The notes: generated from the letters alone by a model not told the origin. Shown: positions 17,951 through 26,814, numbered from the stretch's first letter. The stretch: 64,000 bases of DNA from Ruminococcus sp. (GCA_017519145.1 JAFWTA010000007.1:1-64000); one strand, 5' to 3'. Numbers and translations: made by a program.

Positions 17951-19582
17951 TTATTTGCTGTATTTGCTGTTGAATTCTTTCAGCTCCTGCGCAAGGTCGG
18001 TAATGTAATCCCTGCTCAGTACGTCCCGGAAGCCGCAGGCGCTGAGTGCTTCGCGGAACTTATACTCTCCCGAGTTGCAGGATATGGCTGATATCTTCTC
18101 ATAGCGCTCAAGCGCCTTGTCGGGCGCATTGGCAACATCTCCGAAAAGGTCAAAGGCGGCAAGTGCTGAGGTTGAATAGCTGATATAGTATCCCGGGCTC
18201 TCAAAGAGGTGGGATACCATATTGAGTTTCAGGGCTCCTTCATAGTAGCTGACTGTCTCGTTGAAAAGCTCTACAAGCTTCTCGGGAGTCATGCTGTCTA
18301 TGTCTTTAACTGCCCTGTACTCGAACTCGCCTACAAGATAGCCGCTTATTACTGCGTCAAGCAGGTCTATTGCCTGCATTATCCGCTCGGAGTCGCCTGA
18401 TTTACCGTAGATATCATCGTAAAATCGGGTGAAGATAAGCTCTAATCCCTGAGACTGTACCTCAGCGATGTCAAGGTTGTTGCGGGCAAGATATGCGGGT
18501 GTATCGTCATGGACGGAGGCGTGGAAATGTCCGAACTCGTGTATCGCCGTGGACAGCATTTCGTCCTCGCTGACGCTGCCTATAAAGACTACAGCATCGC
18601 CTGTTGCAGGAAGCTCCTCAGTGAAGGCGCCTTCAAAAGCATCGTCGTTGCTGCATATCCTGTAAAGCTTCTTGTCGCAGATAATCTCTGCGCTCCTGCC
18701 TATGTCCTCGGAGAGCAGGGGAGCGTATTCCCGTATGGTCTCAAAGGGAGCGATGCCGTAGGAACTGTCGGTATCATCCCACACATAGTTGTCTACATAT
18801 GTGTCTATAAGGTCGTCCATGACGGGGATGAGCTCATCTCTTATCGGGGCGCCGAGAGCAAGTATATCCTCGCCCGTATAGTCCCTGTCATACTGGGAGT
18901 AAAGGTTCTCTGTGTCGTAGTCCTTCAATATGTTTATGAGTATCTCTGCGCACTCAAGGTCCTTTTCGTCATCACTGAGACTGTCATCGGCTATGATGTC
19001 ATAGTACTCGCCGAGGTCTTCCGTCATATCGTCAAAGCTTTCCTCTGACTCCATCCGGGCAAGCTTCAGGTCGTAGTACTCGCCTAAGTCTCCGTAGAGA
19101 TCAAGATCGTCCTCGGTGACCAAGGGACGGAAAAGCTCCTGATAATCGCTGTTATAGCCGCATACAAAGGCATATCTTATCATGTCGCCTGTAACGTACA
19201 GCCTGCGGTAGAGCTCGTTGTACTCCTCCTCTGTGTCGTCATCGGAATAATTGGCGTAGAACTGAAGCTCCTTATAGGCGTATACCTCGTACATATTGTT
19301 GTACAGGCTGAGAAGGTAGGAGATGTCCTCGGAGACACTTTCCTCGTTGACACCGTTTATATCGTTGATAAGCTGAAGCACAGAGCCCTCAGCCTCATCA
19401 ATGTCCGGGCAGCCTGTGGGAATATCGGTGTCGTATTCTGTGACAGCTGAGTGCCCTATTGCAAACTCGCGTTCACTGTCCCTGACCCTTGACTGTCTCG
19501 GTTCGTTGTTGTCGGTGCATGACAAAAGTGAAAAAGTCAGCGCTCCTGCGGTGAGGAGCGCGGATATGCGTGAGAGTTTCAT
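17951..19582 (-). CDS. Lipoprotein with M3-like zinc metallopeptidase motif, last gene of the riboflavin operon
   Basis: Secreted lipoprotein (lipobox LLSC, Cys22) of 543 residues, mostly helical and acidic. The zinc site is HEFGH (348-352). A third ligand is probable at Glu374 in EVQSQGLE, the spacing and wording of M3 (oligoendopeptidase-type) gluzincins. It is therefore a surface-anchored peptidase of unknown substrate. It starts 16 bases after the HAD gene and so is in the riboflavin operon. Why a peptidase sits there is not clear. Confidence 0.75.
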   Translation of the reverse strand: MKLSRISALLTAGALTFSLLSCTDNNEPRQSRVRDSEREFAIGHSAVTEYDTDIPTGCPDIDEAEGSVLQLINDINGVNEESVSEDISYLLSLYNNMYEVYAYKELQFYANYSDDDTEEEYNELYRRLYVTGDMIRYAFVCGYNSDYQELFRPLVTEDDLDLYGDLGEYYDLKLARMESEESFDDMTEDLGEYYDIIADDSLSDDEKDLECAEILINILKDYDTENLYSQYDRDYTGEDILALGAPIRDELIPVMDDLIDTYVDNYVWDDTDSSYGIAPFETIREYAPLLSEDIGRSAEIICDKKLYRICSNDDAFEGAFTEELPATGDAVVFIGSVSEDEMLSTAIHEFGHFHASVHDDTPAYLARNNLDIAEVQSQGLELIFTRFYDDIYGKSGDSERIMQAIDLLDAVISGYLVGEFEYRAVKDIDSMTPEKLVELFNETVSYYEGALKLNMVSHLFESPGYYISYSTSALAAFDLFGDVANAPDKALERYEKISAISCNSGEYKFREALSACGFRDVLSRDYITDLAQELKEFNSKYSK

Positions 19583-19598
19583 ACATACTCCTTTCGCG

Positions 19599-20255
19599 TC
19601 AGCTGAGGAGTTTTTCCACAGCCGATGGTATCTGACGTATGTCGTCTACGATGATATCCGCCTTGGCAAGCTCCTCTCTGCTGCCGAAGCCGTAGCCGCA
19701 GCCTATTGACGGGAGCCCGTTTACAGCGGCAGTCTCTATATCGTGGAAGCGGTCGCCTATAACGATGAAGTCGCCCTCATGCAGGGGAGCTATCTTGCGG
19801 AATATCTCGTATTTGGGTATGAAGTCAAAAGCCTCGCAGCAGTAGAAATAGTGGAAGAAACGGTCCAGACCAAAGACGCGCTTGTGGCGCTCAAGGTAGT
19901 GGAAGCGGCAGTTGCTGAGGAAAATAAGGGTGTATCCCTGATCGCGCAGCTTCGCAAGGACTTCCTCGGCTCCGTCGTATAACGCTCCCTCGCCGCCGTC
20001 TACACGGCGGGCCATGTCCTCTCCCAGCATGACACGGGCTTTCTCCCGTATCTCAGGATCAAGCTCAGGGTGGAACTGCCTCCACATATCCGTGGAATTG
20101 AAGCCCAGCCAATAGCTTATCTCCTTGTCGGTGTATTCTCTGTCTGCGATATAGCCCCTGTCGGACAGCCATTTCATGGTGGCGCGGAATGCAGGGGCAT
20201 AGGTCAGCATGGAGTTGTGGATAGTGCCGTCGTAATCAAATATGAGGTTGGTCAT
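19599..20255 (-). CDS. HAD-superfamily phosphatase; candidate riboflavin-pathway phosphatase
   Basis: 218-residue HAD hydrolase of subfamily I. Motif I is DYDGT (Asp7, Asp9), motif II is FLSNC, motif III Lys is in FIPKYEIF and motif IV is GDRFHDIE. A helical cap lies at about 15-95. Its start codon overlaps the ribH stop by one base. Riboflavin synthesis needs a phosphatase for the pyrimidine intermediate between RibD and RibH, and in E. coli and B. subtilis HAD enzymes do this. The location makes that role likely, but it is inferred, and a general phosphoglycolate-type phosphatase is possible. Confidence 0.85.
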   Translation of the reverse strand: MTNLIFDYDGTIHNSMLTYAPAFRATMKWLSDRGYIADREYTDKEISYWLGFNSTDMWRQFHPELDPEIREKARVMLGEDMARRVDGGEGALYDGAEEVLAKLRDQGYTLIFLSNCRFHYLERHKRVFGLDRFFHYFYCCEAFDFIPKYEIFRKIAPLHEGDFIVIGDRFHDIETAAVNGLPSIGCGYGFGSREELAKADIIVDDIRQIPSAVEKLLS

Positions 20256-20722
20256 TATGCCTCGATCTCTCTGATGAGGTTTATCATCTCAATGGCTCCC
20301 TCAGCACACTCGCTGCCCTTGTTGCCTGCCTTGGAGCCTGCGCGCTCGATAGCCTGCTCGATGTTCTCGGTGGTGATAACGCCGAACATTACCGGGATAT
20401 CGCTCTGGAGAGATACCTGTGCGATGCCCTTTGCTGCTTCGTTGCAGACAAGGTCATAGTGTGAGGTGCTTCCTCTGATTATGGCGCCGAGACAGATAAC
20501 TGCGTCGTACTTGCCGGACTTTGCCATCTTTGATGCAATGAGCGGTATCTCAAATGCTCCGGGTACCCATGCTACGTCAATGGCTCCGTCACTTACGTCA
20601 TGACGCTTGAGAGTATCGATGGCTCCGCCGAGAAGCTTGGATGTGATGAACTCGTTGAAACGGGCTACTACTATTCCTACTCTGATGTCCTTTGATACAA
20701 GTTTTCCTTCATAAGTCTTCAT
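20255..20722 (-). CDS. ribH: 6,7-dimethyl-8-ribityllumazine synthase
   Basis: Condenses the ribitylaminopyrimidine with dihydroxybutanone phosphate to lumazine, the penultimate riboflavin step. The 155-residue protein shows [14 protein letters not shown], the [10 protein letters not shown] segment and the signature [14 protein letters not shown]. The family forms 60-mer or pentamer shells. The start has a clear AAGGAG. It is in the FMN-riboswitch operon. Confidence 0.95.
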   Translation of the reverse strand: MKTYEGKLVSKDIRVGIVVARFNEFITSKLLGGAIDTLKRHDVSDGAIDVAWVPGAFEIPLIASKMAKSGKYDAVICLGAIIRGSTSHYDLVCNEAAKGIAQVSLQSDIPVMFGVITTENIEQAIERAGSKAGNKGSECAEGAIEMINLIREIEA

Positions 20723-20737
20723 GATGATTACTCCTTT

Positions 20738-21256
20738 TTATATAGTTCTGTTGAGCTTGTAATTGTCCTTCAGGAGCTTTGCAAGCTCTTCATGTTTTTC
20801 GATGACTGTGAATTTTTTCGGCATGATGCCGTTGTTGAACCACAGGCTCAGTGTTGAGCCCGAAAGCTGATAGCTGACGTTCTTCTTCTGTCTTGCAAGT
20901 CCGAAGTTGTCGGGGAAGTATACTCTCTGTGAGGTCACATATGCGTACTTGCCCACAGTGAAGTCAAGCACCAGTATTATCGTAAGTATTATGCCTGCGA
21001 GGAAAAGAAATCCGTAGCACTGCATATGATAGGTATCGTTCATGCGCCTTGCGCCGTTCCAGTTGAGAAAGCCCGAGACAAGCCATGCTGCCCAGCAGCA
21101 TCCCCACCAGAGCAGGTCCTTCTTGCGGTCCCTTTTAAGTTTTACCGCGGTCTTTTTATTTGCGACCCTTCTGCGGAAAATGAAGAAGCCCACGATATCG
21201 AGGATCAATATCAATATCATTAAGCAGAGAATACATATCGTGATTATTTTAAACAT
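20738..21256 (-). CDS. Membrane protein of unknown function in the riboflavin operon (A)
   Basis: This 172-residue protein has helices at about 4-27, 50-68 and 80-100, a Lys/Arg-rich cytoplasmic loop, and a C-terminal soluble domain of about 70 residues (YVTSQRVYFPDNFG onward) that resembles a small beta-rich PH-like or DUF5673-type domain. The neighbouring gene at 21269 has the same layout, so the two may be diverged paralogues. No enzyme motif is seen. Position in the riboflavin operon hints at flavin transport or sensing, without other support. Confidence 0.6.
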   Translation of the reverse strand: MFKIITICILCLMILILILDIVGFFIFRRRVANKKTAVKLKRDRKKDLLWWGCCWAAWLVSGFLNWNGARRMNDTYHMQCYGFLFLAGIILTIILVLDFTVGKYAYVTSQRVYFPDNFGLARQKKNVSYQLSGSTLSLWFNNGIMPKKFTVIEKHEELAKLLKDNYKLNRTI

Positions 21257-21268
21257 TGCAGTCTCTCC

Positions 21269-21757
21269 TTACTTTGTCAGCGGGTTTTCGTAGCCGTGCT
21301 TGCCGTACCAGTCTGCAAGCATCTTTACGGCCTTCATGTTCTTTATGCCAAGATGGAATACCGCAGGCTTTTCCACGCCCTTGCGATAGAGCTTCATGCA
21401 TTCGCCGCATTTGTCCCTGCCGAATTCGTAGCTGTATTCCTCTCGCGGAAGAAGCTTGCAGCCGAATGGTCCCTCATTGACGATGCCCTGTGGGGTGATG
21501 GGGACGCAAAGACTGAATACGGACAGGAGAAGTATGACTTCCATAAGAAGCCACGGAACACGGAAGCCCTTGTTGAATATGACAAGTGCTGTGGCTGCAG
21601 CAATAGCGATGATGTAGAGAAGAAGGGCGGGAAGGTTCATGACTATGACCTTGTCCTTGAATTTAAACATACCGCGGAGCAGGTTTATGGTGTTCAGCAC
21701 CATAAGAAGAACTCCAACGGAAAGTACAATGGTCGCAAAATACCACCAGATACTCAT
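21269..21757 (-). CDS. Membrane protein of unknown function in the riboflavin operon (B)
   Basis: This 162-residue protein has helices at about 5-27, 40-62 and 67-88 and a C-terminal soluble domain (ITPQGIVNEGPFG onward) containing a CGEC motif. It parallels protein A in size, membrane layout and tail. It starts 11 bases after ribBA with a good AGGTGAT site. Function unknown. Confidence 0.6.
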   Translation of the reverse strand: MSIWWYFATIVLSVGVLLMVLNTINLLRGMFKFKDKVIVMNLPALLLYIIAIAAATALVIFNKGFRVPWLLMEVILLLSVFSLCVPITPQGIVNEGPFGCKLLPREEYSYEFGRDKCGECMKLYRKGVEKPAVFHLGIKNMKAVKMLADWYGKHGYENPLTK

Positions 21758-21768
21758 AACAGATCACC

Positions 21769-22968
21769 TCAATAATCAAGAATGTGACCCATCTTATCGC
21801 GCTTTGTCTTGAGATAGAACAGGTCGTAGGCGGTAGCGTTTACCTGTATGGGTACGCGCTCCTTTATTTCCAGTCCGAAGCCGCTGAGTCCGTAGACCTT
21901 GTCGGGATTGTTGGTCAGCAGGCGCAGAGTCTTGCAGCCAAGATCACGGAGTATCTGTGCGCCGATGTAGTACTCGCGCATATCTCCCGGGAAGCCCAGT
22001 GCAAGGTTTGCTTCAAGGGTGTCCATGCCCTTGTCCTGAAGCTCGTAGGCGCGGAGCTTGTTGATGAGTCCTATGCCTCGTCCCTCCTGCCTCATATAGA
22101 GGAGTATGCCTCTGCCTTCCTTTTCAATCTCGGTCATTGCCGCTGCAAACTGCTGTCCGCAGTCGCATTTCAGTGAACCGAATGCATCACCGGTGAGGCA
22201 CTCGGAATGTACGCGGCAGAGTATGTCCTTTCCGTCACCGATGTCGCCCTTTACAAGTGCCACATGATGCTCGCCGTTGAGCTTGTTGACATAGCCAAGT
22301 GCTCTGAATTCACCGTATTTTGTGGGGAGCTTGGTGTTGGCTACGCACTCCACCAGCTTGTCATGTACCTTTCTGTACTCCTTCAGCGCCTGTATGGTTA
22401 TGAACTTCATGCCCCATTCCTGCGCCTTTTCCTGTAATTCTGCCGACCTCATCATGGTGCCGTCATCACGCATTATCTCACAGCACAGTCCGCACTCCTC
22501 AAGACCCGCTATACGCATAAGGTCCACTGTGGCTTCGGTGTGTCCCTCGCGCTCAAGGACGCCGTTTTTCTTTGCCATAAGCGGGAACATATGCCCCGGC
22601 TTGCGGAAATCATCAGGCTTTGCATCGGGCGAGACTGCCATCCTTGCAGTGTAGCCTCGCTCTGCTGCGGATATTCCCGTGGTGGTGTCAATGTGGTCGA
22701 TGGAGACTGTGAACGCCGTGGAGTGGTTATCGGTGTTGAAGTCCACCATCTGATGAAGATGGAGCTTGCGGCAGAGCTCTATGCTCATGGGCATACATAT
22801 CAGACCCTTTGCGTGAGCTGCCATAAAGTTGACGTTCTCCGTTGTGGCAAACTGAGCTGCACATATCATGTCGCCTTCGTTTTCGCGGTCTTCATCATCG
22901 GTGACGAGTATTATCTCGCCGCTGCGGAGAGCCTCTGCGGCTTCCTCTACTGTGTTGTAACGGAACAT
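21769..22968 (-). CDS. ribBA: Bifunctional RibBA: dihydroxybutanone-phosphate synthase / GTP cyclohydrolase II
   Basis: Supplies both precursors of riboflavin. Residues 1-200 are the 3,4-dihydroxy-2-butanone 4-phosphate synthase ([11 protein letters not shown] near the N-terminus and HTEATVDL). Residues 205-399 are GTP cyclohydrolase II, with zinc cysteines in [18 protein letters not shown] and the catalytic stretch [13 protein letters not shown]. The fused length of 399 is normal. It follows the lipoprotein gene by 4 bases. Confidence 0.95.
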   Translation of the reverse strand: MFRYNTVEEAAEALRSGEIILVTDDEDRENEGDMICAAQFATTENVNFMAAHAKGLICMPMSIELCRKLHLHQMVDFNTDNHSTAFTVSIDHIDTTTGISAAERGYTARMAVSPDAKPDDFRKPGHMFPLMAKKNGVLEREGHTEATVDLMRIAGLEECGLCCEIMRDDGTMMRSAELQEKAQEWGMKFITIQALKEYRKVHDKLVECVANTKLPTKYGEFRALGYVNKLNGEHHVALVKGDIGDGKDILCRVHSECLTGDAFGSLKCDCGQQFAAAMTEIEKEGRGILLYMRQEGRGIGLINKLRAYELQDKGMDTLEANLALGFPGDMREYYIGAQILRDLGCKTLRLLTNNPDKVYGLSGFGLEIKERVPIQVNATAYDLFYLKTKRDKMGHILDY

Positions 22969-22972
22969 TTAA

Positions 22973-23482
22973 TTACTCCTTATCTATACTGATATTGCCT
23001 GTTTTTACCGAAGCGGACACTGTGGTGTCCTTGTACTCCAGTGTGACTTCTCCGTCTTTTGCGGAGCCGTCTGTTATTTCATAGGACTTAGCGTCCCATA
23101 TTTCCATATTTCCGGTATCTACTGACAGGTCGATGTCTGCTGCTGAGCCGTTGGTCGGGAGCCCGAAAAGCAGCTGGCCTGTTTCTGCTGATACTGAGGT
23201 GTCAGCCATGTATGTGCAGTCCCTCATGGTGATGTGACCTGTGCCGCATTTCATGGACGAGCTGTCCGTAAACTCGGTGTTGATGCAGGTGATGCTGCCT
23301 GTGCCGAGGCTTATATCCGCTGAGGATATATCGTCCGAAAGGTCTATGCTGACAGTTCTGCTGTCACTGAAGTAGTTTCTGTACTCAGCATTTTCAACTT
23401 TTACTATCAGGTCACTGCTGCATCCGGTGAGCAGGGCGGCTGAAAGAATTGCTGAGGTAAGTTTTATAATTGCTGTTTTCAT
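22973..23482 (-). CDS. Small lipoprotein with DUF4097-like beta repeats
   Basis: A 169-residue lipoprotein (lipobox LLTGC, Cys21). The rest is a regular series of short beta strands rich in Ser/Thr/Asp (ISLGTGSITC, MKCGTGHITM, SAETGQLLF, SVDTGNMEIW, SVKTGNISI). Such repeats are typical of the DUF4097/DUF2807 type of beta-helical surface proteins, often linked to envelope stress. It lies between ribE and ribBA in the riboflavin operon. Function unknown. Confidence 0.65.
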   Translation of the reverse strand: MKTAIIKLTSAILSAALLTGCSSDLIVKVENAEYRNYFSDSRTVSIDLSDDISSADISLGTGSITCINTEFTDSSSMKCGTGHITMRDCTYMADTSVSAETGQLLFGLPTNGSAADIDLSVDTGNMEIWDAKSYEITDGSAKDGEVTLEYKDTTVSASVKTGNISIDKE

Positions 23483-23495
23483 GGCGTTTTCCCTG

Positions 23496-24143
23496 TTAAA
23501 ATCCGTTCTTCATCAAAAAATCCATTGTTATATTGCTTGGCTTGGGAGTATCATCAGCAGGCTTCATGAGCTTTTCCACATACTTGCCGATGATGTCGTT
23601 TTCAAGATTGACCACATCTCCGACCTTTTTGCTGCCCAGAATGGTCTGTGCGGCGGTGTGGGGGATGATGGAGACACTGAATGTGCTGTCGGTTACCTTT
23701 GCCACCGTAAGGCTTATGCCGTCAATGGCGATAGAGCCCTTTTCCACGATATACCGCAGAAGTGCAGGGGAGGCGCTTATGGTGTACCATACGGCGATAC
23801 CGTCATTGCTGATGTCCGAGACTGTGCCTGTGCCGTCGATGTGTCCCGAGACTATGTGTCCGCCGAAGCGTCCGCCTGCTGCCATGGCACGCTCTAAGTT
23901 TACGGGGCTTCCCGTGGTGAGAGAGCCAAGTGACGAACGGCTGAGAGTCTCGTTCATGACATCTGCCCTGAATGTTCCGCCGCCGTAGTGGGTCACCGTA
24001 AGACACACGCCGTTTACGGCGATACTGTCGCCCAAGTGTACGTCCTCAAGCACTTTTTTTGCCTGTATCTCAATGAATGAGGAACTGCCCGACCGCTGCA
24101 CGCGGCTTACCGTGCCAACCTCCTCAATTATTCCCGTGAACAT
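23496..24143 (-). CDS. ribE: Riboflavin synthase alpha chain
   Basis: Dismutes two lumazines to riboflavin and the ribitylaminopyrimidine. The 215-residue protein begins with the universal MFTGIIEE and contains two homologous beta-barrel halves (VNGVCLTV... and IDGISLTV...). The C-terminus has a short amphipathic helix and a tail. It overlaps ribD by 20 bases. Confidence 0.95.
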   Translation of the reverse strand: MFTGIIEEVGTVSRVQRSGSSSFIEIQAKKVLEDVHLGDSIAVNGVCLTVTHYGGGTFRADVMNETLSRSSLGSLTTGSPVNLERAMAAGGRFGGHIVSGHIDGTGTVSDISNDGIAVWYTISASPALLRYIVEKGSIAIDGISLTVAKVTDSTFSVSIIPHTAAQTILGSKKVGDVVNLENDIIGKYVEKLMKPADDTPKPSNITMDFLMKNGF

Positions 24144-25233
24144 TTTTCACCCTGCTTTCTATGAGAATATCCTCGCCGACGGAGGTAACACTGCACTTTG
24201 CAAGCATAAAGGCTTCCGAGGGGAAGGGGACACCCGTTCCGCCTACGGGAGTTTTTCCGCTTCCGCCGAAAAGCTTTGGCGCTATGTATGCCTGCACCTT
24301 GCTGACGATGCCCTCCCTCAGCGCCGACCAGTTAAGCTCGCCGCCGCCTTCAAGGAGTATGCTGTCTATTTTCTCGCTGCCGAGGAGCTTCATAAGCGCC
24401 GACAGGTCAACGTGTCCGTCCTTGGCAGCTGTTTTTATTATTCGGCAGCCTGCTGCCTCGTATTCCGCCGCCCTTGCGCTGTTCTCGGATATGGTGGCTA
24501 TTATGGTGGGCACCTGCTTTGCCGTTCTGACGATGTTGCTGTCAAGAGGAGTACGCAGGGAGCTGTCGCAAATTATGCGTATGGGATCTCTGCCGTTTTC
24601 AAGGCGGCAGGTGAGCATGGGGTCGTCCGCAAGAACTGTTCCCACTCCTGCCATTATGGCGCTGTGACGCAGCCTTTCCTGCTGGACATGAGCACGGGCA
24701 GCTTCTCCTGTTATCCACTTTGACTCGCCTGTATAGCAGGCTATCTTGCCGTCAAGTGTCATGGCATACTTCATGGTGACAAAGGGGAGTCCCGTAGTTA
24801 TGAAGTGGAAGAAGATCTCGTTGAGAGCGTCACATTCCTCCTTCAGCACTCCCTCCGTTACCTCTATGCCGTGGCTGCGGAGTATCTGCGTGCCCTTTCC
24901 CGCTACAAGGGGATTGGGGTCCGAGGAGCCTACGAACACACGCTTTATGCCGTGGGCGATGACTGCTTCCGTGCAGGGGGGCTGTTTGCCGTGATGGCAG
25001 CAGGGCTCCAGCGTAACGTACATATCTGCGCCTGTACAGTCTATGCCGCGTTCGTCGCAGTATGCAAATGCAGTGCGCTCTGCGTGGAGGTCGCCGTACT
25101 TTTGGTGATAGCCTGTGCCTATTATCTCACCGTCACGGACGATGACCGCTCCCACCATAGGATTGGGAGAGGTGAAGCCCATGCCCTTTCTTGCAAGGGC
25201 AAGAGCCTTGCGCATATAGTCTTCGTGAGTCAT
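24124..25233 (-). CDS. ribD: Bifunctional pyrimidine deaminase/reductase RibD
   Basis: Catalyses the second and third steps of riboflavin synthesis. The deaminase domain (1-145) has zinc ligands His50, Cys78 and Cys87 in HAERTAF and EPCCHHGKQPPC, with Glu52 catalytic. The reductase domain (146-369) begins VTMKYAMTLDGKIA and contains the NADPH-binding LLEGGGELNWS. The length is normal. It overlaps the upstream DUF3021 gene by 4 bases. Confidence 0.95.
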   Translation of the reverse strand: MTHEDYMRKALALARKGMGFTSPNPMVGAVIVRDGEIIGTGYHQKYGDLHAERTAFAYCDERGIDCTGADMYVTLEPCCHHGKQPPCTEAVIAHGIKRVFVGSSDPNPLVAGKGTQILRSHGIEVTEGVLKEECDALNEIFFHFITTGLPFVTMKYAMTLDGKIACYTGESKWITGEAARAHVQQERLRHSAIMAGVGTVLADDPMLTCRLENGRDPIRIICDSSLRTPLDSNIVRTAKQVPTIIATISENSARAAEYEAAGCRIIKTAAKDGHVDLSALMKLLGSEKIDSILLEGGGELNWSALREGIVSKVQAYIAPKLFGGSGKTPVGGTGVPFPSEAFMLAKCSVTSVGEDILIESRVKNVHGNN

Positions 25234-25613
25234 GTTTCCTCCTCTTTGCTGTTACCGCTGCCGATGCTGCCGAAATTCTTTATGTAAAAATACAGCAGTA
25301 CATATATTATTATGAATACGGGCAGCGTTACGATGAAGAGCTTTTTCAGATGTACCTCGCCGCTTGTGAAATAGGCATAGCCTACCCTGACCGCAAAGGT
25401 TATGGCGAAGCAGGCTGCGAAATGCAGCGGTATGCGGAAAATGGTCTTCAGCTCCAGTATGGAGAAGCTCATTCCGTAAAGTATTGACGCCCCAAGCCAT
25501 ATAAGCACCGACTTCATGGAATCATCGAGCCCGTTGTCGATTATCAGCATGGGAACGAATATGAGCGTTCCAAGTCCTATTGTGAGAAATACGTTCCGTA
25601 ACTGATCCTTCAT
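25230..25613 (-). CDS. DUF3021-like four-helix membrane protein, first gene after the FMN riboswitch
   Basis: A 127-residue protein with four membrane helices and the DUF3021-like pattern GASILYGMSFSILE. The ATG at 25613 was chosen because GGAGGG lies 4 bases upstream; a longer reading frame would run into the riboswitch terminator. As the first gene under the FMN switch it could be part of flavin transport, but DUF3021 proteins are elsewhere tied to LytTR regulators. The function is open. Confidence 0.7.
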   Translation of the reverse strand: MKDQLRNVFLTIGLGTLIFVPMLIIDNGLDDSMKSVLIWLGASILYGMSFSILELKTIFRIPLHFAACFAITFAVRVGYAYFTSGEVHLKKLFIVTLPVFIIIYVLLYFYIKNFGSIGSGNSKEEET

Positions 25614-25630
25614 ACTGCCCTCCGATGTGT

Positions 25631-25660
25631 GAAAATAGAAAAAGCCCCGTTTATCGGGGC
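25631..25660 (-). terminator. Riboswitch-controlled terminator
   Basis: Stem GCCCCG / CGGGGC on the minus strand is followed by TTTTTCTATTTT. It lies directly between the FMN aptamer and the first gene, so it is the expression platform: FMN binding should favour it. Confidence 0.85.
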
Positions 25661-25691
25661 GTAAATGCTTATACTGCACTTTGTGTGCGGT

Positions 25692-25802
25692 TTATCTTCT
25701 TTCATCCGGACTTTACCGTCGGCTTCGGAATCACACCGAATCAACCAAATGGCTCGCAGGCTATACTGCCGGTAGGGAATCACACCCTGCCCCGAAGATA
25801 AT
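25692..25802 (-). promoter_or_regulatory. FMN riboswitch (RFN element)
   Basis: On the minus strand the closing stem starts ATCTTCGGGGCAGGGTG and ends GATGAAAGAAGATAAA. In between are the conserved ATTCCC(T)ACCGGC, GCGAGCC, GGTGTGATTCCGAAGCCGAC and GTAAAGTCCGGAT. All hallmark blocks are present in order. It controls the ten-gene riboflavin operon at 17951-25613. Confidence 0.97.
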
Positions 25803-25808
25803 CGTTAT

Positions 25809-25876
25809 AGTTGAGAGTTGAAAGTTTAGAGTTGAAAGTTACGGTAACTCTCAGTTTTCACTCTTAACTCTCAACT
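25809..25876. repeat. Inverted repeat at the 5' end of the riboflavin transcript
   Basis: AGTTGAGAGTT (25809-25819) and AACTCTCAACT (25866-25876) are perfect inverted arms. Inside lie further GAGTTGAAAGTT copies and an inner GTTAC/GGTAAC-like pairing. The operon transcript should begin near 25873, inside one arm. Confidence 0.7.
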
Positions 25877-25879
25877 GTT

Positions 25880-25908
25880 ATTATATCACTGTGTTATACA
25901 TTTGTCAA
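25880..25908 (-). promoter_or_regulatory. Promoter of the riboflavin operon
   Basis: TTGACA-N17-TATAAT on the minus strand, with the start site about 70 bases before the riboswitch. Confidence 0.85.
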
Positions 25909-25915
25909 TACGCTA

Positions 25916-25944
25916 TTGACTAAATCTTCAAAAAGGGGTATAAT
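25916..25944 (+). promoter_or_regulatory. Promoter of the Mrp-type ATPase gene
   Basis: TTGACT-N17-TATAAT, only 7 bases from the divergent riboflavin promoter. The two RNA polymerase sites nearly abut. Confidence 0.8.
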
Positions 25945-25976
25945 ATTATCATTACATCATAAGGAGTGTTTTTTCT

Positions 25977-26807
25977 ATGAGCGAATGTACACACGACTGC
26001 TCAAGCTGCGGCAGCGATTGCGGCAGCAGAACAGAGCCCCAGAGCCTTCTCGAAAAGCCCAATGCCATGAGTAATATCGGCAAGGTCATCGGCGTTGTAA
26101 GCGGTAAGGGCGGCGTCGGTAAGACCCTCGTTTCTTCTCTGCTCGCCGTTTCTCTCCAGAGACTGGGCAAGAATGTCGGTATCATGGACGCTGATATAAC
26201 AGGTCCCTCTATACCAAAGGCTTTCGGTATCCATCAGAAGGCTGATGCCTGCGAATTCGGCATTATCCCCGCTAAGAGCAAGATGGGTCTCGATATCATG
26301 TCTATCAATCTTCTTCTGGAAAACGAGTCCGACCCCGTTGTATGGAGAGGCCCCGTTATCGCAGGAGTTGTAAAGCAGTTCTGGACAGACGTTATCTGGA
26401 AGGATATTGACTGTCTGGTCGTTGATATGCCCCCCGGAACAGGCGATGTTCCGCTGACTGTTTTCCAGTCTCTTCCCGTTGACGGTATCGTTATAGTTAC
26501 TTCTCCTCAGGAGCTTGTCTCCATGATCGTTGAGAAGGCTGTCAAGATGGCTAAGCTCATGAATATACCTATCCTCGGTATCATCGAGAATATGAGCTAT
26601 TTTGAATGTCCCGACTGCGGCAAGCGCCACAGCATCTACGGCGAGAGCCATATCGAGGAGATAGCTGCTCAGTACGATATCCCCGTGCTGGCTAAGCTCC
26701 CCATCGATCCCCAGCTTGCTAAGCTCTGCGATCAGGGTACTATCGAGCTCTTCGAGGGCGAGTGGCTCACAGAGGCTGCTGAGAAGATAGCTTCACCGGA
26801 AAAGTGA
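25977..26807 (+). CDS. Mrp/NBP35-family iron-sulfur carrier ATPase
   Basis: P-loop ATPase that loads iron-sulfur clusters onto apoproteins. The deviant Walker A SGKGGVGKT is at residues 42-50. A CxxC pair in ECPDCGK near residue 205 binds the bridging cluster at the dimer interface. An extra N-terminal cluster C4-x3-C8-x2-C11-x3-C15 resembles the ferredoxin-like motif of NBP35. At 276 residues it has the usual size for anaerobic Firmicutes. It is monocistronic, with its own promoter and terminator. Confidence 0.92.
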   Translation: MSECTHDCSSCGSDCGSRTEPQSLLEKPNAMSNIGKVIGVVSGKGGVGKTLVSSLLAVSLQRLGKNVGIMDADITGPSIPKAFGIHQKADACEFGIIPAKSKMGLDIMSINLLLENESDPVVWRGPVIAGVVKQFWTDVIWKDIDCLVVDMPPGTGDVPLTVFQSLPVDGIVIVTSPQELVSMIVEKAVKMAKLMNIPILGIIENMSYFECPDCGKRHSIYGESHIEEIAAQYDIPVLAKLPIDPQLAKLCDQGTIELFEGEWLTEAAEKIASPEK

Positions 26808-26814
26808 TATTTTT

